A DNA stretch of 64,000 bases, taken from the NCBI RefSeq assembly GCF_026013615.1, contig NZ_JAPDPI010000003.1, forward strand, positions 124,001 to 188,000, written 5' to 3'. How positions within the stretch are numbered: the stretch's first letter is position 1; the number at the start of each line of letters is the position of its first letter. The position numbers and the translations under genes are program-made. The notes under the pieces are model-generated. The model had not been told where the DNA came from, did no database searches, and was given only the letters and a program-made list of their open reading frames with translations. Below, one piece after another: positions 18,080-27,412 of this stretch. The stretch is from Plebeiibacterium marinum. GTDB lineage: Bacteria > Bacteroidota > Bacteroidia > Bacteroidales > Marinilabiliaceae.

Positions 18080-19264
18080 CTATTTAAACACCTCTGAAAA
18101 TTTCTCTTCAAGCTGTGCTCCCCTTAGGTTTTTAGCAATTATAACTCCATCAGGATTAATCAGAAAATTAGTTGGGATAGAACTTACCATATACAGTTTA
18201 GCTGCTTCATTGTCAAAACCTTTTAATGCACAAAGCTGTTTCCATGGCAAGCCATCTTTCTCTACTGCCTTTAGCCATGCTTCTTTCTTTGAATCCATTG
18301 ATACTGCCAGTACTTCCAGTCCCTTTTTATGAAACTTATTATAAGCGGCCAACACATGTGGATTTTCGGCCCTACATGGTCCACACCAGCTAGCCCAAAA
18401 GTCAAGCAGAACGTATTTTCCTTTATAATCAGACAAACTCACCATATTTCCGTCTTTATCTGGCTGTTTAAAATCAAAAGCCTTGATTCCAGGAACAATA
18501 CCATTTCTTTTGCGTTGGTCGGCAATAGCTTCCTGTACCTTTTTAACAACATAATACGACTGAAATTTTGGATGCAGTTCTTTTATTTGATTTTCAAGCT
18601 GCACAAGTCGCTCCTTTTCCTGAGGAACAAAAAAGAGATTACTAACAGATAGCATCTGAACATAGCTTTCCGGATGCTCTTTCAGGTAGTTCTCATTAAA
18701 CTCCATATTCTTTTTATTTACATTATCCAGCTCTTTTTTAAGTTCAGTTAACCTTAAACTATCCTTTTCTTCTGTAGCTTTTTTGTATTGAATGGTTAAC
18801 TCTGTTCTCCCGGAATACTTATTAGCATCTGAAAAATATTGATTAATTTCATCATCCAATTTCGATCCCTTCACTTCTTTATTGATTACCTTTCCTTTAT
18901 CCGCATCAAATGAAGCATTAAAACAGATATCTGAGTTTTCAATATAGAAATCACTCATGGCGTAATACCCGTCTTTTTTTGGCAACCAATACAAATATGC
19001 CCGATTCGGTTCATCAACTAATCCTTTAAAGGTAAAAGTTCCATTCTCAATTTTTGCAGAATCATACACTTCCTTTCCATCTTTAATTAAACCAGATAAG
19101 TATATATATCCTTCTGAAAAGTGAGCGCCTTTGATGTTTCCTTCAACTGCATGTAAGCCATCAATTTTCCCCTTAACAGAAAAACCTTCTTCTTTAGGAG
19201 CTGTACAACATGCCAATAACAATCCTATAGAACTTATTAGCCCTACTCTTTTAATAGCATTCAT
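18080..19264 (-). CDS. TlpA-like thiol-disulfide oxidoreductase lipoprotein
   Basis: A 394-residue lipoprotein-type protein (signal then LLLACC at C19/C20). The N-terminal half resembles the DUF4369 domain often fused to thioredoxins in Bacteroidota, followed by a helical charged middle (about 135-250). The C-terminal AhpC/TSA-TlpA thioredoxin fold (about 258-394) has the active-site pair C294-x-x-C297 in DFWASWCGPCRAENP and the cis-proline region SSIPTNFLI. It should reduce or exchange disulfides outside the cytoplasm. It is the last gene behind SusC and SusD, 27 bp from SusD, a frequent arrangement in sigma/anti-sigma-controlled uptake loci. Its client protein is unknown. Confidence 0.9.
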   Translation of the reverse strand: MNAIKRVGLISSIGLLLACCTAPKEEGFSVKGKIDGLHAVEGNIKGAHFSEGYIYLSGLIKDGKEVYDSAKIENGTFTFKGLVDEPNRAYLYWLPKKDGYYAMSDFYIENSDICFNASFDADKGKVINKEVKGSKLDDEINQYFSDANKYSGRTELTIQYKKATEEKDSLRLTELKKELDNVNKKNMEFNENYLKEHPESYVQMLSVSNLFFVPQEKERLVQLENQIKELHPKFQSYYVVKKVQEAIADQRKRNGIVPGIKAFDFKQPDKDGNMVSLSDYKGKYVLLDFWASWCGPCRAENPHVLAAYNKFHKKGLEVLAVSMDSKKEAWLKAVEKDGLPWKQLCALKGFDNEAAKLYMVSSIPTNFLINPDGVIIAKNLRGAQLEEKFSEVFK

Positions 19265-19291
19265 AAAATATTGAAATATTATAATTAGTAT

Positions 19292-20707
19292 TTAATAGTT
19301 TTGGGTTAAATTTTCATTAAAATCTGTGGCACTCTGCGGAAATGGCGACACCCAAAGTGAAGATTCCGGTGTAAGTTCATAGACTACACCGTTAATATCA
19401 CGCCTGATAGTTTCTTTATAGGATTCTTCAGTATTCCAGCGCTTGATATTGACATAATTTTTCCAGGTGCAAATAAACTCTACCCTGGAAACTTTCTTCA
19501 ACACCTCCATCGCATCTTCTTCTGTAGTGGCCGTTTGGGCAGAGTATACATCCGGATTAATGCGGTACTCCCTAAGTTCGTTAATGACATCTATCCCTTC
19601 GTTGATTTTCCCTGTACGGATCAAGCATTCTGCTTTAATCAGATACACATCAGCAGTAGTCATCCCGGCTGAATTTTGATAATAATCAGGGGCATACCAT
19701 AAAGCGGCACCATTAATACCTGAATACATCAAACCATAATCCTGATCCAACAAAGGAAATCCCCATATATCAGTGGCTTCTTTAAATATATTACCTTCTT
19801 CATAATAATTATCATAAATATCGGCAGATACATTACACATGGTTGGGTTATAATCCTGACTTGTGATAAAGAACAAATTGTCGTCTGCATACATACCATT
19901 GCGGGCAAATGATAATGACCCTATTTGCTCCCTGTGATCTTCATAGGTGTTTTTAATTGACAATGATGAATTTGCTGCTTCCAAAGCCTCCCCATATTTC
20001 CTCATACTTAGTAAAACCTTTGCTTTTACTGCATAAGCAAAAGCCTTACCTACGCGCATTGAATTTGCGGGTTTGTTGGGTAAACTATTTAATTCAATAG
20101 CTTCATTTAAGTCGGCTAACATAAAATTATACACTTCTTCCACAGTACTTTTCACTGGTGATTTCTCAAAGTCAATCTCCTGCATATAAGCTATTCCTCC
20201 ATCAGTAGAAGCAGATACCGGGTCATATGCCCTGGCATAAATATTTACCACAATATAATGTAGATAAGCCCGCAAAACCAATGCTTCTGCTCTTAATTGC
20301 TCTACCTTAGCCGGATCATCATTTACATTTGGTGCCTGTTCTAAAATCATATTCAAACGGGTACTGATGATGCTGTACAACCCCTCATAATTCCTGTCTG
20401 AAGCCGTTAAAGCTGCCCTGTCAACCTCCTCATCATATACCAAACGGACATATTCTAAATCTTTATTGGCATTTGCGATAACAGTTGGAACCTGACCATA
20501 TCCGTAAGAATACATATCATTAACCAGAATCGCGTATTTAAAAAAGTTAAATGATGCTGATGAATTAAAGTCATAATTTAACAAATACTCTAACTCGTCG
20601 GCTGTTTCCAACAGGTTTTTTCCTTTGGGCTTGATGTCGGTATACTCCTCACACGAAGTAACCAATAATAGCCCAAGCAATACTGCTATATATATTTTAT
20701 AATTCAT
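19292..20707 (-). CDS. SusD/RagB-family surface nutrient-binding lipoprotein
   Basis: A 471-residue lipoprotein (LLLVTSCEEY, lipidated C19) with the SusD/RagB plan: an N-terminal domain with helical repeats (LRAEALVLRAYLHYIVVNIY is the classic TPR-like helix), a middle AKVLLSMRKYGEALEAAN repeat, and the C-terminal VYLIKAECLIRTGKINEGID segment. It should form the lid over the SusC pore encoded 12 bp upstream. The family does not reveal the ligand, and no hydrolase gene is linked, so peptides or glycan-derived compounds are equally possible. Confidence 0.93.
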   Translation of the reverse strand: MNYKIYIAVLLGLLLVTSCEEYTDIKPKGKNLLETADELEYLLNYDFNSSASFNFFKYAILVNDMYSYGYGQVPTVIANANKDLEYVRLVYDEEVDRAALTASDRNYEGLYSIISTRLNMILEQAPNVNDDPAKVEQLRAEALVLRAYLHYIVVNIYARAYDPVSASTDGGIAYMQEIDFEKSPVKSTVEEVYNFMLADLNEAIELNSLPNKPANSMRVGKAFAYAVKAKVLLSMRKYGEALEAANSSLSIKNTYEDHREQIGSLSFARNGMYADDNLFFITSQDYNPTMCNVSADIYDNYYEEGNIFKEATDIWGFPLLDQDYGLMYSGINGAALWYAPDYYQNSAGMTTADVYLIKAECLIRTGKINEGIDVINELREYRINPDVYSAQTATTEEDAMEVLKKVSRVEFICTWKNYVNIKRWNTEESYKETIRRDINGVVYELTPESSLWVSPFPQSATDFNENLTQNY

Positions 20708-20719
20708 GATAGTTCTGTT

Positions 20720-23700
20720 TTAGAATTTAATATTTAAACCAAGAATATAAGATGTTGGTAAAGATGCTCCTCCTGTCTCCGGATCATCATGTGTATTATC
20801 CTTAGTCCACTCTATTCCCGGATTATTTACCTGAAAACGCAACTGCATGCTTTGTGCCTTAATCTTCTCCGATATTTGTTTAGGCAATTGATATCCCAAC
20901 ACAATATTCCTTACTTTAAAAAAGTTAGCCTTTTTAACCCAGGTGTCAGCCAAACGTACCTGCGTTCCTGTAGCCTGTTGCTCTGGTTGATAGTACTGTC
21001 CCGAACCGGGTATAAGCGTGTTTGTTTTGTCAGGAGTCCAGCTATTTAACAAATAATCGGGCATTGGCCCGTATGATGGTGAAAGATAACTGCCTACCAC
21101 ATTATCTCTAAAATAATGACCTCCGTAATACACCCCAAAAACAGTCAGACTCAAGCCCTTATATTCAATGCTATTATTAACAGAGAAAGTTGTTGCAGGA
21201 TCTGAAGATCCGGAATAAACTACGGCATCAATATCCGATGAAGGAATCCTTCCTGTAGTTAAAGTACCATCCGAAAGAAGAAATTGCGGAATCCCATTTT
21301 CAGTCAACCCTTTATATTGATAAGAGAACATCGAATTTACTGGTCTACCTGCCACAAACGAACCTGAACCAGCTAACTCAGAAGGTGTGCTCACAAGATC
21401 ATCCACCTTGGTTATTTCATTTTTATTGTGGCTATAATTGAAGGTTGTTGACCATCTAAATCCATCTTTGTTTTCAGGTTTAATCCATACATACCCCAAA
21501 CTTAACTCAACACCCTTATTTAGCATGTCTCCATTATTAATAACTAAGGTAGTATATCCCTGCGTTACATCTAAACGTTTTTCGGCCAACAGATCCGTTC
21601 CCTCTTTCCTGTACCAATCGACACTGGCCCGCAAACGATAATCAAGCATATTCACATCAAAACCAATATTTGTTGTGGCAGTCCTCTCCCACCTTAGCTT
21701 GTCGTTAGGAGGTGTTTTTATCGTGGCAGTAGGCAAATTTGTATAGCGCTGGGTTCCCGTAATTGATGCTGTTAAGCGGCTTGTATAGTTGCTGGCAATA
21801 TTACCGGTAACCCCATAACTGGCTCTAAGCTTTAAGAAATTGATTGCCGTAACATTTTCCATAAACCTTTCTTTGGAAATATTCCATGCCACACCGGCCG
21901 ACCATAAGGGGCGTCCTCTAAACTTTGGTGCCCCACCAAACAGATCGGCATAATCCTTACGTGCTGAACCAAATACATTATATTTTTCATCAAATGTATA
22001 AGTAAAATTTGCATAAGCTGAAGCATACCTGTGCTTTGTTTCAGTACTTAAATTAAACACATCAACATAGAAAGGATACTCCATATACGATGGCCATACA
22101 CTGGCATTCCAAAAAGTATTTACAACATTGCTCAATTGATAAAAATCCATTGAAGAGGTTGATTGTACCTGCAATTGATCGTCGTAACCAAACAAGCCAC
22201 CTGATACCCCTAATGATTTTGTTTGACGGAATTCTGTTCCTCCGATTATTGAGATAAAATGGCGACCAAATTCCTTTTCATAATCAATTTGCGTACGGAA
22301 AGTATAACTTTGCATTTTACTTTCCGAGGTGTATAACCGTCCTCCCTGAGGGATTAAATTCTCATATGAATAAGGATCTTCTGCCGTACCGGCACCAGAA
22401 CGCGTAGTATAAACATTTTGCAGCCATCGCATCATATAACTATCTTCTTCCGAATGCACCCTTGAATCACTAACATTGTCCTCATACTGAAACTGAGGTT
22501 TAATGCTCAACCCATCAAATGGTTTTAAGTTCAGATGCAGAAAATACCTGGTATTGCGTTTGGTAGTATTATTAAAATTATTCTCCAATTCATCAAGGTG
22601 ATTATAACCCAAGGGCTTTAACATTGATGTTGTTTCAAACTCCTCGTTATATTTACTATAAATGTTAAAACCACTTAAAGCATATTGCGACCTGCTGCCA
22701 TCTGCATCAAACAAGCTATAGTAGGAAGGTACATTATTGGCTGATTGCACATTAACATCATAATGCGATTTAGACTTCCCTATAAGCATATTAATACCAT
22801 AGGTCATATCAAACCACTTGACAGGACGAAGTATTCCTTTGTAAGAAATATTGAGTTGATCACTCCTTGCATCAATAATACCTTCGTTATCTGTTTGGAA
22901 ATTAACAACAAAATTAGATTCGGCTTTCTCTCCCCCATGGCGAACTGCCAGGTTATACTGCTGAACTAACTGGTTTTGTAAAGCATGCCTGGTATAATCC
23001 TTAATAAAATTATTCTTTTTATAAGAATCCAACTCCTTTGTTAGCTCGCTTTCTGAAATTTCACCTTTTGCATATTTATAATAGGCATAATTTACAGGAG
23101 TAACACTATTTCCATTTTCAATACCACTCTCATACCCTGCTACTATATCATCAACAGTGCCATTATCTCCGCTAAATATATACCAGTTATAGTAGTCGCT
23201 TTCAAAATCAACTTGTTGCGAGGGGCTCATATACCCAAAACCCAAGTCCGGTTTCTCAAAATAACTAAAGTTAGCTGAAGCCTCAACAGAAACACCCTGT
23301 TTGCCTTTTGTGCCTTTGGTAACCACCACAACAACTCCGTTAGATGCTCTTGCTCCATAAATAGCGGTTGCAGCAGCATCTTTCAACACAGTCATACTGG
23401 CAATGTCATAAGGGTTAAGATCATCAATAGATCCTTCTACGGGTAATCCATCAACAACCAACAAAATATCTTTGCTTGCATTTAATGTTCCAATACCACG
23501 TATTGTTATTTCGTCGTTGTATTTAACCAACCCCGGCACCATTCCTTCCAGGTTTTCAGATAAACTGGTAACATTCTTAGCTTCTAACTGCGATGAATTA
23601 ATTGTTGCAACAGCTCCTGTTAATTTTTCTTTTTTTATGGTTTGAAACCCCGTCACTACAACTTCTTCAAGATCGGCAATATCAGCCTTAAGCATCAGGT

Positions 23701-24301
23701 TAATTACCGTACGCCCGGCTACCTCAAACTCCCTGGTTACAAAACCAATAAACGACGCCACTAAAACCAGGCCTTCTTTATCTTCCACTTCAATGCTATA
23801 ATTACCTTCTCCATCGGTAATTACCCCTACTGACTGTCCTTTTATATAGATATTTACAAAAGGAAGGGGCAACCCGTTTTCATCAGTTACTTTACCTTTG
23901 ATGGTAATCATTTTTTGTTGCTGGGGCAAAGCTGCTTTGGGTGGAGCCTGTTTCAGGATTACAACATTATCTATTACCTGATAAGTCAATGAGGTGTTGC
24001 TTAAACAATCGTCTAAAACCTCCTCTACAGTGGCATTCTTATACCTGGAGTTTTTTACACGAATGTCTTCAACATCATCCAAATCGTACACAAAGGTAAA
24101 CTCGCTGTTGTTCCTAATATCCTTTAGTACATCTACTAAAGACTTGTTGCGTATGTCGAGATTAAGCCTTGTATTTTGGGAATACACACTGGCTGTCATT
24201 TGAACTGAACATACAATCAAAAACATGAAAACCAATTTCATGATCAATAAAGGTTTATTGAGTTTCCGGGAAGGAAAACTCAAAATTTCAATTAAATGCA
24301 T
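20720..24301 (-). CDS. SusC/RagA TonB-dependent receptor with STN signalling domain
   Basis: A 1193-residue outer-membrane transporter. Domains in order: signal peptide (to about 42, ending SVYSQN), STN domain (about 45-110), carboxypeptidase-like domain (about 130-205, GKVTDENGLPLPFVNIYIKG), plug (about 215-325, with the SusC signature DAAATAIYGARASNGVVVVV), then a barrel ending in a terminal phenylalanine (LGLNIKF). The STN domain is the mark of receptors that signal to a FecR anti-sigma factor; fecR and the sigma gene lie directly upstream. With the SusD it should import an oligomer in a TonB-dependent way and report occupancy to control its own expression. Confidence 0.95.
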   Translation of the reverse strand: MHLIEILSFPSRKLNKPLLIMKLVFMFLIVCSVQMTASVYSQNTRLNLDIRNKSLVDVLKDIRNNSEFTFVYDLDDVEDIRVKNSRYKNATVEEVLDDCLSNTSLTYQVIDNVVILKQAPPKAALPQQQKMITIKGKVTDENGLPLPFVNIYIKGQSVGVITDGEGNYSIEVEDKEGLVLVASFIGFVTREFEVAGRTVINLMLKADIADLEEVVVTGFQTIKKEKLTGAVATINSSQLEAKNVTSLSENLEGMVPGLVKYNDEITIRGIGTLNASKDILLVVDGLPVEGSIDDLNPYDIASMTVLKDAAATAIYGARASNGVVVVVTKGTKGKQGVSVEASANFSYFEKPDLGFGYMSPSQQVDFESDYYNWYIFSGDNGTVDDIVAGYESGIENGNSVTPVNYAYYKYAKGEISESELTKELDSYKKNNFIKDYTRHALQNQLVQQYNLAVRHGGEKAESNFVVNFQTDNEGIIDARSDQLNISYKGILRPVKWFDMTYGINMLIGKSKSHYDVNVQSANNVPSYYSLFDADGSRSQYALSGFNIYSKYNEEFETTSMLKPLGYNHLDELENNFNNTTKRNTRYFLHLNLKPFDGLSIKPQFQYEDNVSDSRVHSEEDSYMMRWLQNVYTTRSGAGTAEDPYSYENLIPQGGRLYTSESKMQSYTFRTQIDYEKEFGRHFISIIGGTEFRQTKSLGVSGGLFGYDDQLQVQSTSSMDFYQLSNVVNTFWNASVWPSYMEYPFYVDVFNLSTETKHRYASAYANFTYTFDEKYNVFGSARKDYADLFGGAPKFRGRPLWSAGVAWNISKERFMENVTAINFLKLRASYGVTGNIASNYTSRLTASITGTQRYTNLPTATIKTPPNDKLRWERTATTNIGFDVNMLDYRLRASVDWYRKEGTDLLAEKRLDVTQGYTTLVINNGDMLNKGVELSLGYVWIKPENKDGFRWSTTFNYSHNKNEITKVDDLVSTPSELAGSGSFVAGRPVNSMFSYQYKGLTENGIPQFLLSDGTLTTGRIPSSDIDAVVYSGSSDPATTFSVNNSIEYKGLSLTVFGVYYGGHYFRDNVVGSYLSPSYGPMPDYLLNSWTPDKTNTLIPGSGQYYQPEQQATGTQVRLADTWVKKANFFKVRNIVLGYQLPKQISEKIKAQSMQLRFQVNNPGIEWTKDNTHDDPETGGASLPTSYILGLNIKF

Positions 24302-24327
24302 AAATTTGTATTTAGGTTAAACATCTC

Positions 24328-24395
24328 AATTCCTGGCAGGGAATTGTTTAAATTGACTTTAGCAAAGGTTGTGGCAGCAGCCTTTGCTTTTTTTT
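24328..24395. promoter_or_regulatory. two hairpins between fecR and susC
   Basis: CAATTCC (24328-24334) pairs with GGAATTG (24340-24346), and GCAAAGG (24362-24368) with CCTTTGC (24381-24387). The second is followed by eight T on the plus strand, so it reads as a terminator for plus-strand transcripts. On the minus strand the hairpins lie between the fecR stop and susC and may attenuate or separate the two transcripts. Confidence 0.5.
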
Positions 24396-25581
24396 ATTCC
24401 ATAATAGTTATGTTATTTTCATGTACTTCAAAGCGGACCTTATTGGTGGCAGCCAATATATCAAGCACTTTATCTATGTTTTGATAACGCTTAACCTCAA
24501 TGCTAAAGCGTTTATTTTTTACCGATGGATTCATATAAAACAAGTTGGCATCATACCACCTGGCCAGTTTTGACATTATTACTTCCAACCTTTCACTTTC
24601 GCAATAAATAACGCCATCTTTCCACAAAGCCCAAACCCTGGCATCAACGTTCTTAACCGTAAAACGCTTCTCGCTTTTGCGAATGACTGCCTGCTGGTTG
24701 GGCGCAATAATTATTTCTTCCGAAGCCTTGGTTAATTTCACGCTTCCCTCTACCAAAGTGGTTAATACCCGATCTGTTTCAGGATAGGCCTCTACATTAA
24801 ACTCCGTACCCAAAACTTCTATTTCAACATCTTTTACCATAGCCATAAAAGGTCGTTTTTTATCCGGCTGCACATCAAAATACACTTCGCCATTCACCCA
24901 AACTTTTCTTTTATCATCTTCAAACTGAACAGGATATTTAATCTGCGATTCTGAGTTGAGCCATACCCTGGTGCCATCAGACAGGGTTATACTATATTCC
25001 CCACCCCGGGGAACTTTAACTGTATTATAGATAGTTTCCAGGCCTTTGTTCCTTACACCGGTATAGGCCAGCTTTCCTTCTTTGTTTGTGATCAATGTCC
25101 CATCGCTTTCACGGATACTATCACTTTCTGTTGATTCCAATTGAAATACCTCGCCACCATCTAACAAAAGAACAGCTTTTGAAGAACCCGGGTTAAGTGA
25201 CGTTTGTGCCACTTGTTGAGTAGGCTTGATGGTATTTCGGGAAAGAAAATAAACCCCACCTGATAAAAATGCGATTATCAGAACTGCAGCTACCCGGCCG
25301 ATCCATCCCGGCCACATTTTCACCGTTCTCTTTGGAGGTACAATCTTCGTCCTAAACTTTTCCAGGGCTCCTTCTGTATCTAATCCCCCTACATACTTAT
25401 CTCTTGCCAGCCTTCTTTTACCGTTTTTAATGGCATCATAAAGCTTTTTATTCTCTTGCGACCTACCTACCCACTCTTGTATAATAGCAGATTCTTCCAG
25501 AGTAAGCTCATCCAGAACCTCTTTAGAAATCAACTGAGAAATTTTATATTCTTCCTGAAAATTTTCCATTACTTCTAACAT
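24394..25581 (-). CDS. FecR-family anti-sigma factor
   Basis: A 395-residue inner-membrane protein. The cytoplasmic N-terminal part (1 to about 90) should hold the sigma factor. A membrane helix follows (IGRVAAVLIIAFLSGGVYFL, about 94-113), then the periplasmic FecR domain (PRGGEYSITLSDGTRVWLNS) and a C-terminal DUF4974-type domain (RLEVIMSKLARWYDANLFYM) that contacts the STN domain of the receptor. It sits between the ECF sigma gene and the receptor gene, the standard order. Ligand binding by the receptor would release the sigma factor through it. Confidence 0.93.
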   Translation of the reverse strand: MLEVMENFQEEYKISQLISKEVLDELTLEESAIIQEWVGRSQENKKLYDAIKNGKRRLARDKYVGGLDTEGALEKFRTKIVPPKRTVKMWPGWIGRVAAVLIIAFLSGGVYFLSRNTIKPTQQVAQTSLNPGSSKAVLLLDGGEVFQLESTESDSIRESDGTLITNKEGKLAYTGVRNKGLETIYNTVKVPRGGEYSITLSDGTRVWLNSESQIKYPVQFEDDKRKVWVNGEVYFDVQPDKKRPFMAMVKDVEIEVLGTEFNVEAYPETDRVLTTLVEGSVKLTKASEEIIIAPNQQAVIRKSEKRFTVKNVDARVWALWKDGVIYCESERLEVIMSKLARWYDANLFYMNPSVKNKRFSIEVKRYQNIDKVLDILAATNKVRFEVHENNITIME

Positions 25582-25794
25582 TTTCTACTTATAAAACACA
25601 TGAAAATTTTAATAAGATGAATGGCATATCAAAAAAAATCCACTTTTTTTCACATCACCCCCATGACAACAGAAAAAACAATGGCATAAACTTTCATTTT
25701 AATACACAATCAATGCTATTGACAAATATCTGCTAAAAAAAAATGATATAATAATTGTTTGAAATTGAATCTTTATTAATGACAGATTTTAAGC

Positions 25795-25827
25795 GGAAGG
25801 CCTTTGACTTCACAGATAGAGGCTTCC
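25795..25827. other. inverted repeat in the sigma-fecR gap
   Basis: GGAAGGCCT (25795-25803) and AGGCTTCC (25820-25827) pair with one bulged base. The 294-bp gap between the sigma stop (25876) and fecR start (25581) holds no gene. There is no T-run on the minus strand, so this is an mRNA hairpin or protein site rather than a clear terminator. Confidence 0.4.
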
Positions 25828-25875
25828 CTTTGGAAGTTTGAAAAGAAGCTTATTCACCGTAAATTATTAAAAGAA

Positions 25876-26430
25876 CTACAAATCACCTAACAAAAAAAGC
25901 AACACCACATAGTAATCCTTAAGAACCACCCGCAAAGTTTTTAGTGCATTATACTTTAGTGTTTTTACTGTATTTACTGAAATACCCAAGTTGTCAGCAA
26001 TATCCTGGTTCTGCATTCCTTTTAAACTTAAATGCATCACGTTTCGGGTTTGATTAGGAAGATTGTTTACAGCTTCATAAATAATTCGGTACGATTCTTC
26101 TTCTACGATTTTATGACTGATGTCATTTTGAAATGAATTATCAAGCTCCTTTGTATATTTTTTACCCAGAGCATCCTTTCTTAAATGATTCAGACTAAGA
26201 TTTTTAACCATGACATATAAAAAGGATTTTAAAGAGTTAATGTCGTTATAGTTTTCTTTAGAATTCCATAGCTTTATAAAGGCCTCCTGAACTATATCCT
26301 CCGAAAAAGTATCATCCTTTACATAGGATTTAGCCACTACGCACATGGATGGATAAAATTGACGAAATAATTCTTCAAACGCCGAAACATCACCCCTTTT
26401 TATTCTATAAAACAACTTTTCCCCGGTCAT
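25876..26430 (-). CDS. ECF-family RNA polymerase sigma factor
   Basis: The ATG at 26430 gives 184 residues, three fewer than the TTG at 26439. Sigma region 2 (about 15-85) has FEELFRQFYPSMCVVAKSYV and SEDIVQEAFIKLW, and region 4 (about 125-178) has DIADNLGISVNTVKTLKYNA as its helix-turn-helix. Both are typical of the Bacteroidota ECF group paired with FecR. It should direct RNA polymerase to its cognate SusC/SusD promoter when released by the anti-sigma factor. An inverted repeat ATGGATTA/TAATCCAT lies just upstream (26444-26451, 26470-26477). Confidence 0.93.
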   Translation of the reverse strand: MTGEKLFYRIKRGDVSAFEELFRQFYPSMCVVAKSYVKDDTFSEDIVQEAFIKLWNSKENYNDINSLKSFLYVMVKNLSLNHLRKDALGKKYTKELDNSFQNDISHKIVEEESYRIIYEAVNNLPNQTRNVMHLSLKGMQNQDIADNLGISVNTVKTLKYNALKTLRVVLKDYYVVLLFLLGDL

Positions 26431-26580
26431 ACCCCGCAAAAATATGGATTATAAATTACATTTCCTTTGTAATCCATAAAAAACTCACCTCAGTGAATTT
26501 ATTGTTTTTTTTTGCACATAACTCTTTTAATAATAACCGCCACAGACACTTCATTAGAGACAAATGACTAAGTAATGTAT

Positions 26581-27303
26581 CTATCCAAATATTTTCAATA
26601 CAGCTTCTTTATAATTTTTCCCAACAGGCAGTTTTACGTTATCAACTTCTATAATATTACCCTCCAACGAAAGTATTTCTTTTACCGAAACGATGTAGGA
26701 TTTATGTATTCTAATAAAGTCCTTTTCCGGTAAGGAATCTTCCAGATCTTTCAACGAAGCCAGGGCCGTAATCTTTTTATTGTGGGTATGAAAGGTAACA
26801 TAAGCCCTTTGTCCTTCGATGAACTTGATATGATCGAAATTGATTTTATACAATTTTCTATCAGCCCTGACAGTCAAATAGGTATCTGCTATTTTTGTTT
26901 GGGTTTGCTCATCTGTGATATGGCTGTTTCTGGGATCATTTTTCAATTCAAATTTATCAATCACCTTATTAACAGCCTGAAAAAAACGCTCAAACGAGAA
27001 AGGTTTTAATAGATAATCGGTGGCATTGATATTAAATCCTTCAATTGCATATTCCTGATAAGCAGTGGTAAATATCACTTCTGGTTTATGATCCAGACTT
27101 TTCATAAAGTTAATCCCGGTAATATCAGGCATCTGAATATCCAAAAATAACAAATCCACTTTCTTTTCTTTAATCAGATCCATGGCTTTTAATGGAGAGT
27201 TGAAGTCACCTATTAACTCAAGTTGCGGAATTTTGGCAATGTAGTTAATAATGTATTCTCTGGCTAATCGCTCATCATCTATTACTGCACATCTGATTTT
27301 CAT
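26581..27303 (-). CDS. LytTR-family response regulator
   Basis: From the ATG at 27303 (a TTG at 27345 is less likely) the product has 240 residues. The receiver domain (about 1-115) has the phosphoacceptor D55 in LLFLDIQMPDITG and the conserved acidic residues CAVIDDE. The C-terminal LytTR DNA-binding domain (about 140-240) has FIEGQRAYVTFHT and FIRIHKSYIVSVKEI. It is the partner of the histidine kinase encoded immediately upstream. The divergent efflux operon starting at 29099 is the likely target. Confidence 0.92.
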   Translation of the reverse strand: MKIRCAVIDDERLAREYIINYIAKIPQLELIGDFNSPLKAMDLIKEKKVDLLFLDIQMPDITGINFMKSLDHKPEVIFTTAYQEYAIEGFNINATDYLLKPFSFERFFQAVNKVIDKFELKNDPRNSHITDEQTQTKIADTYLTVRADRKLYKINFDHIKFIEGQRAYVTFHTHNKKITALASLKDLEDSLPEKDFIRIHKSYIVSVKEILSLEGNIIEVDNVKLPVGKNYKEAVLKIFG

Positions 27304-27412
27304 ATCTTTCTTTATATTAGATTTAAGATAAAAGAATAAAGACAAAAGAATATTGATTACTCAATTACGGATGACCATTATTTTTTCTAACTGAATAATA
27401 CTATAAAATGGG

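Noticed and set aside
24361-24395. Terminator of fecR
   Set aside because: The T-run lies on the plus-strand side and overlaps the fecR stop, so it cannot end the minus-strand fecR transcript in the usual way; listed only as a hairpin.
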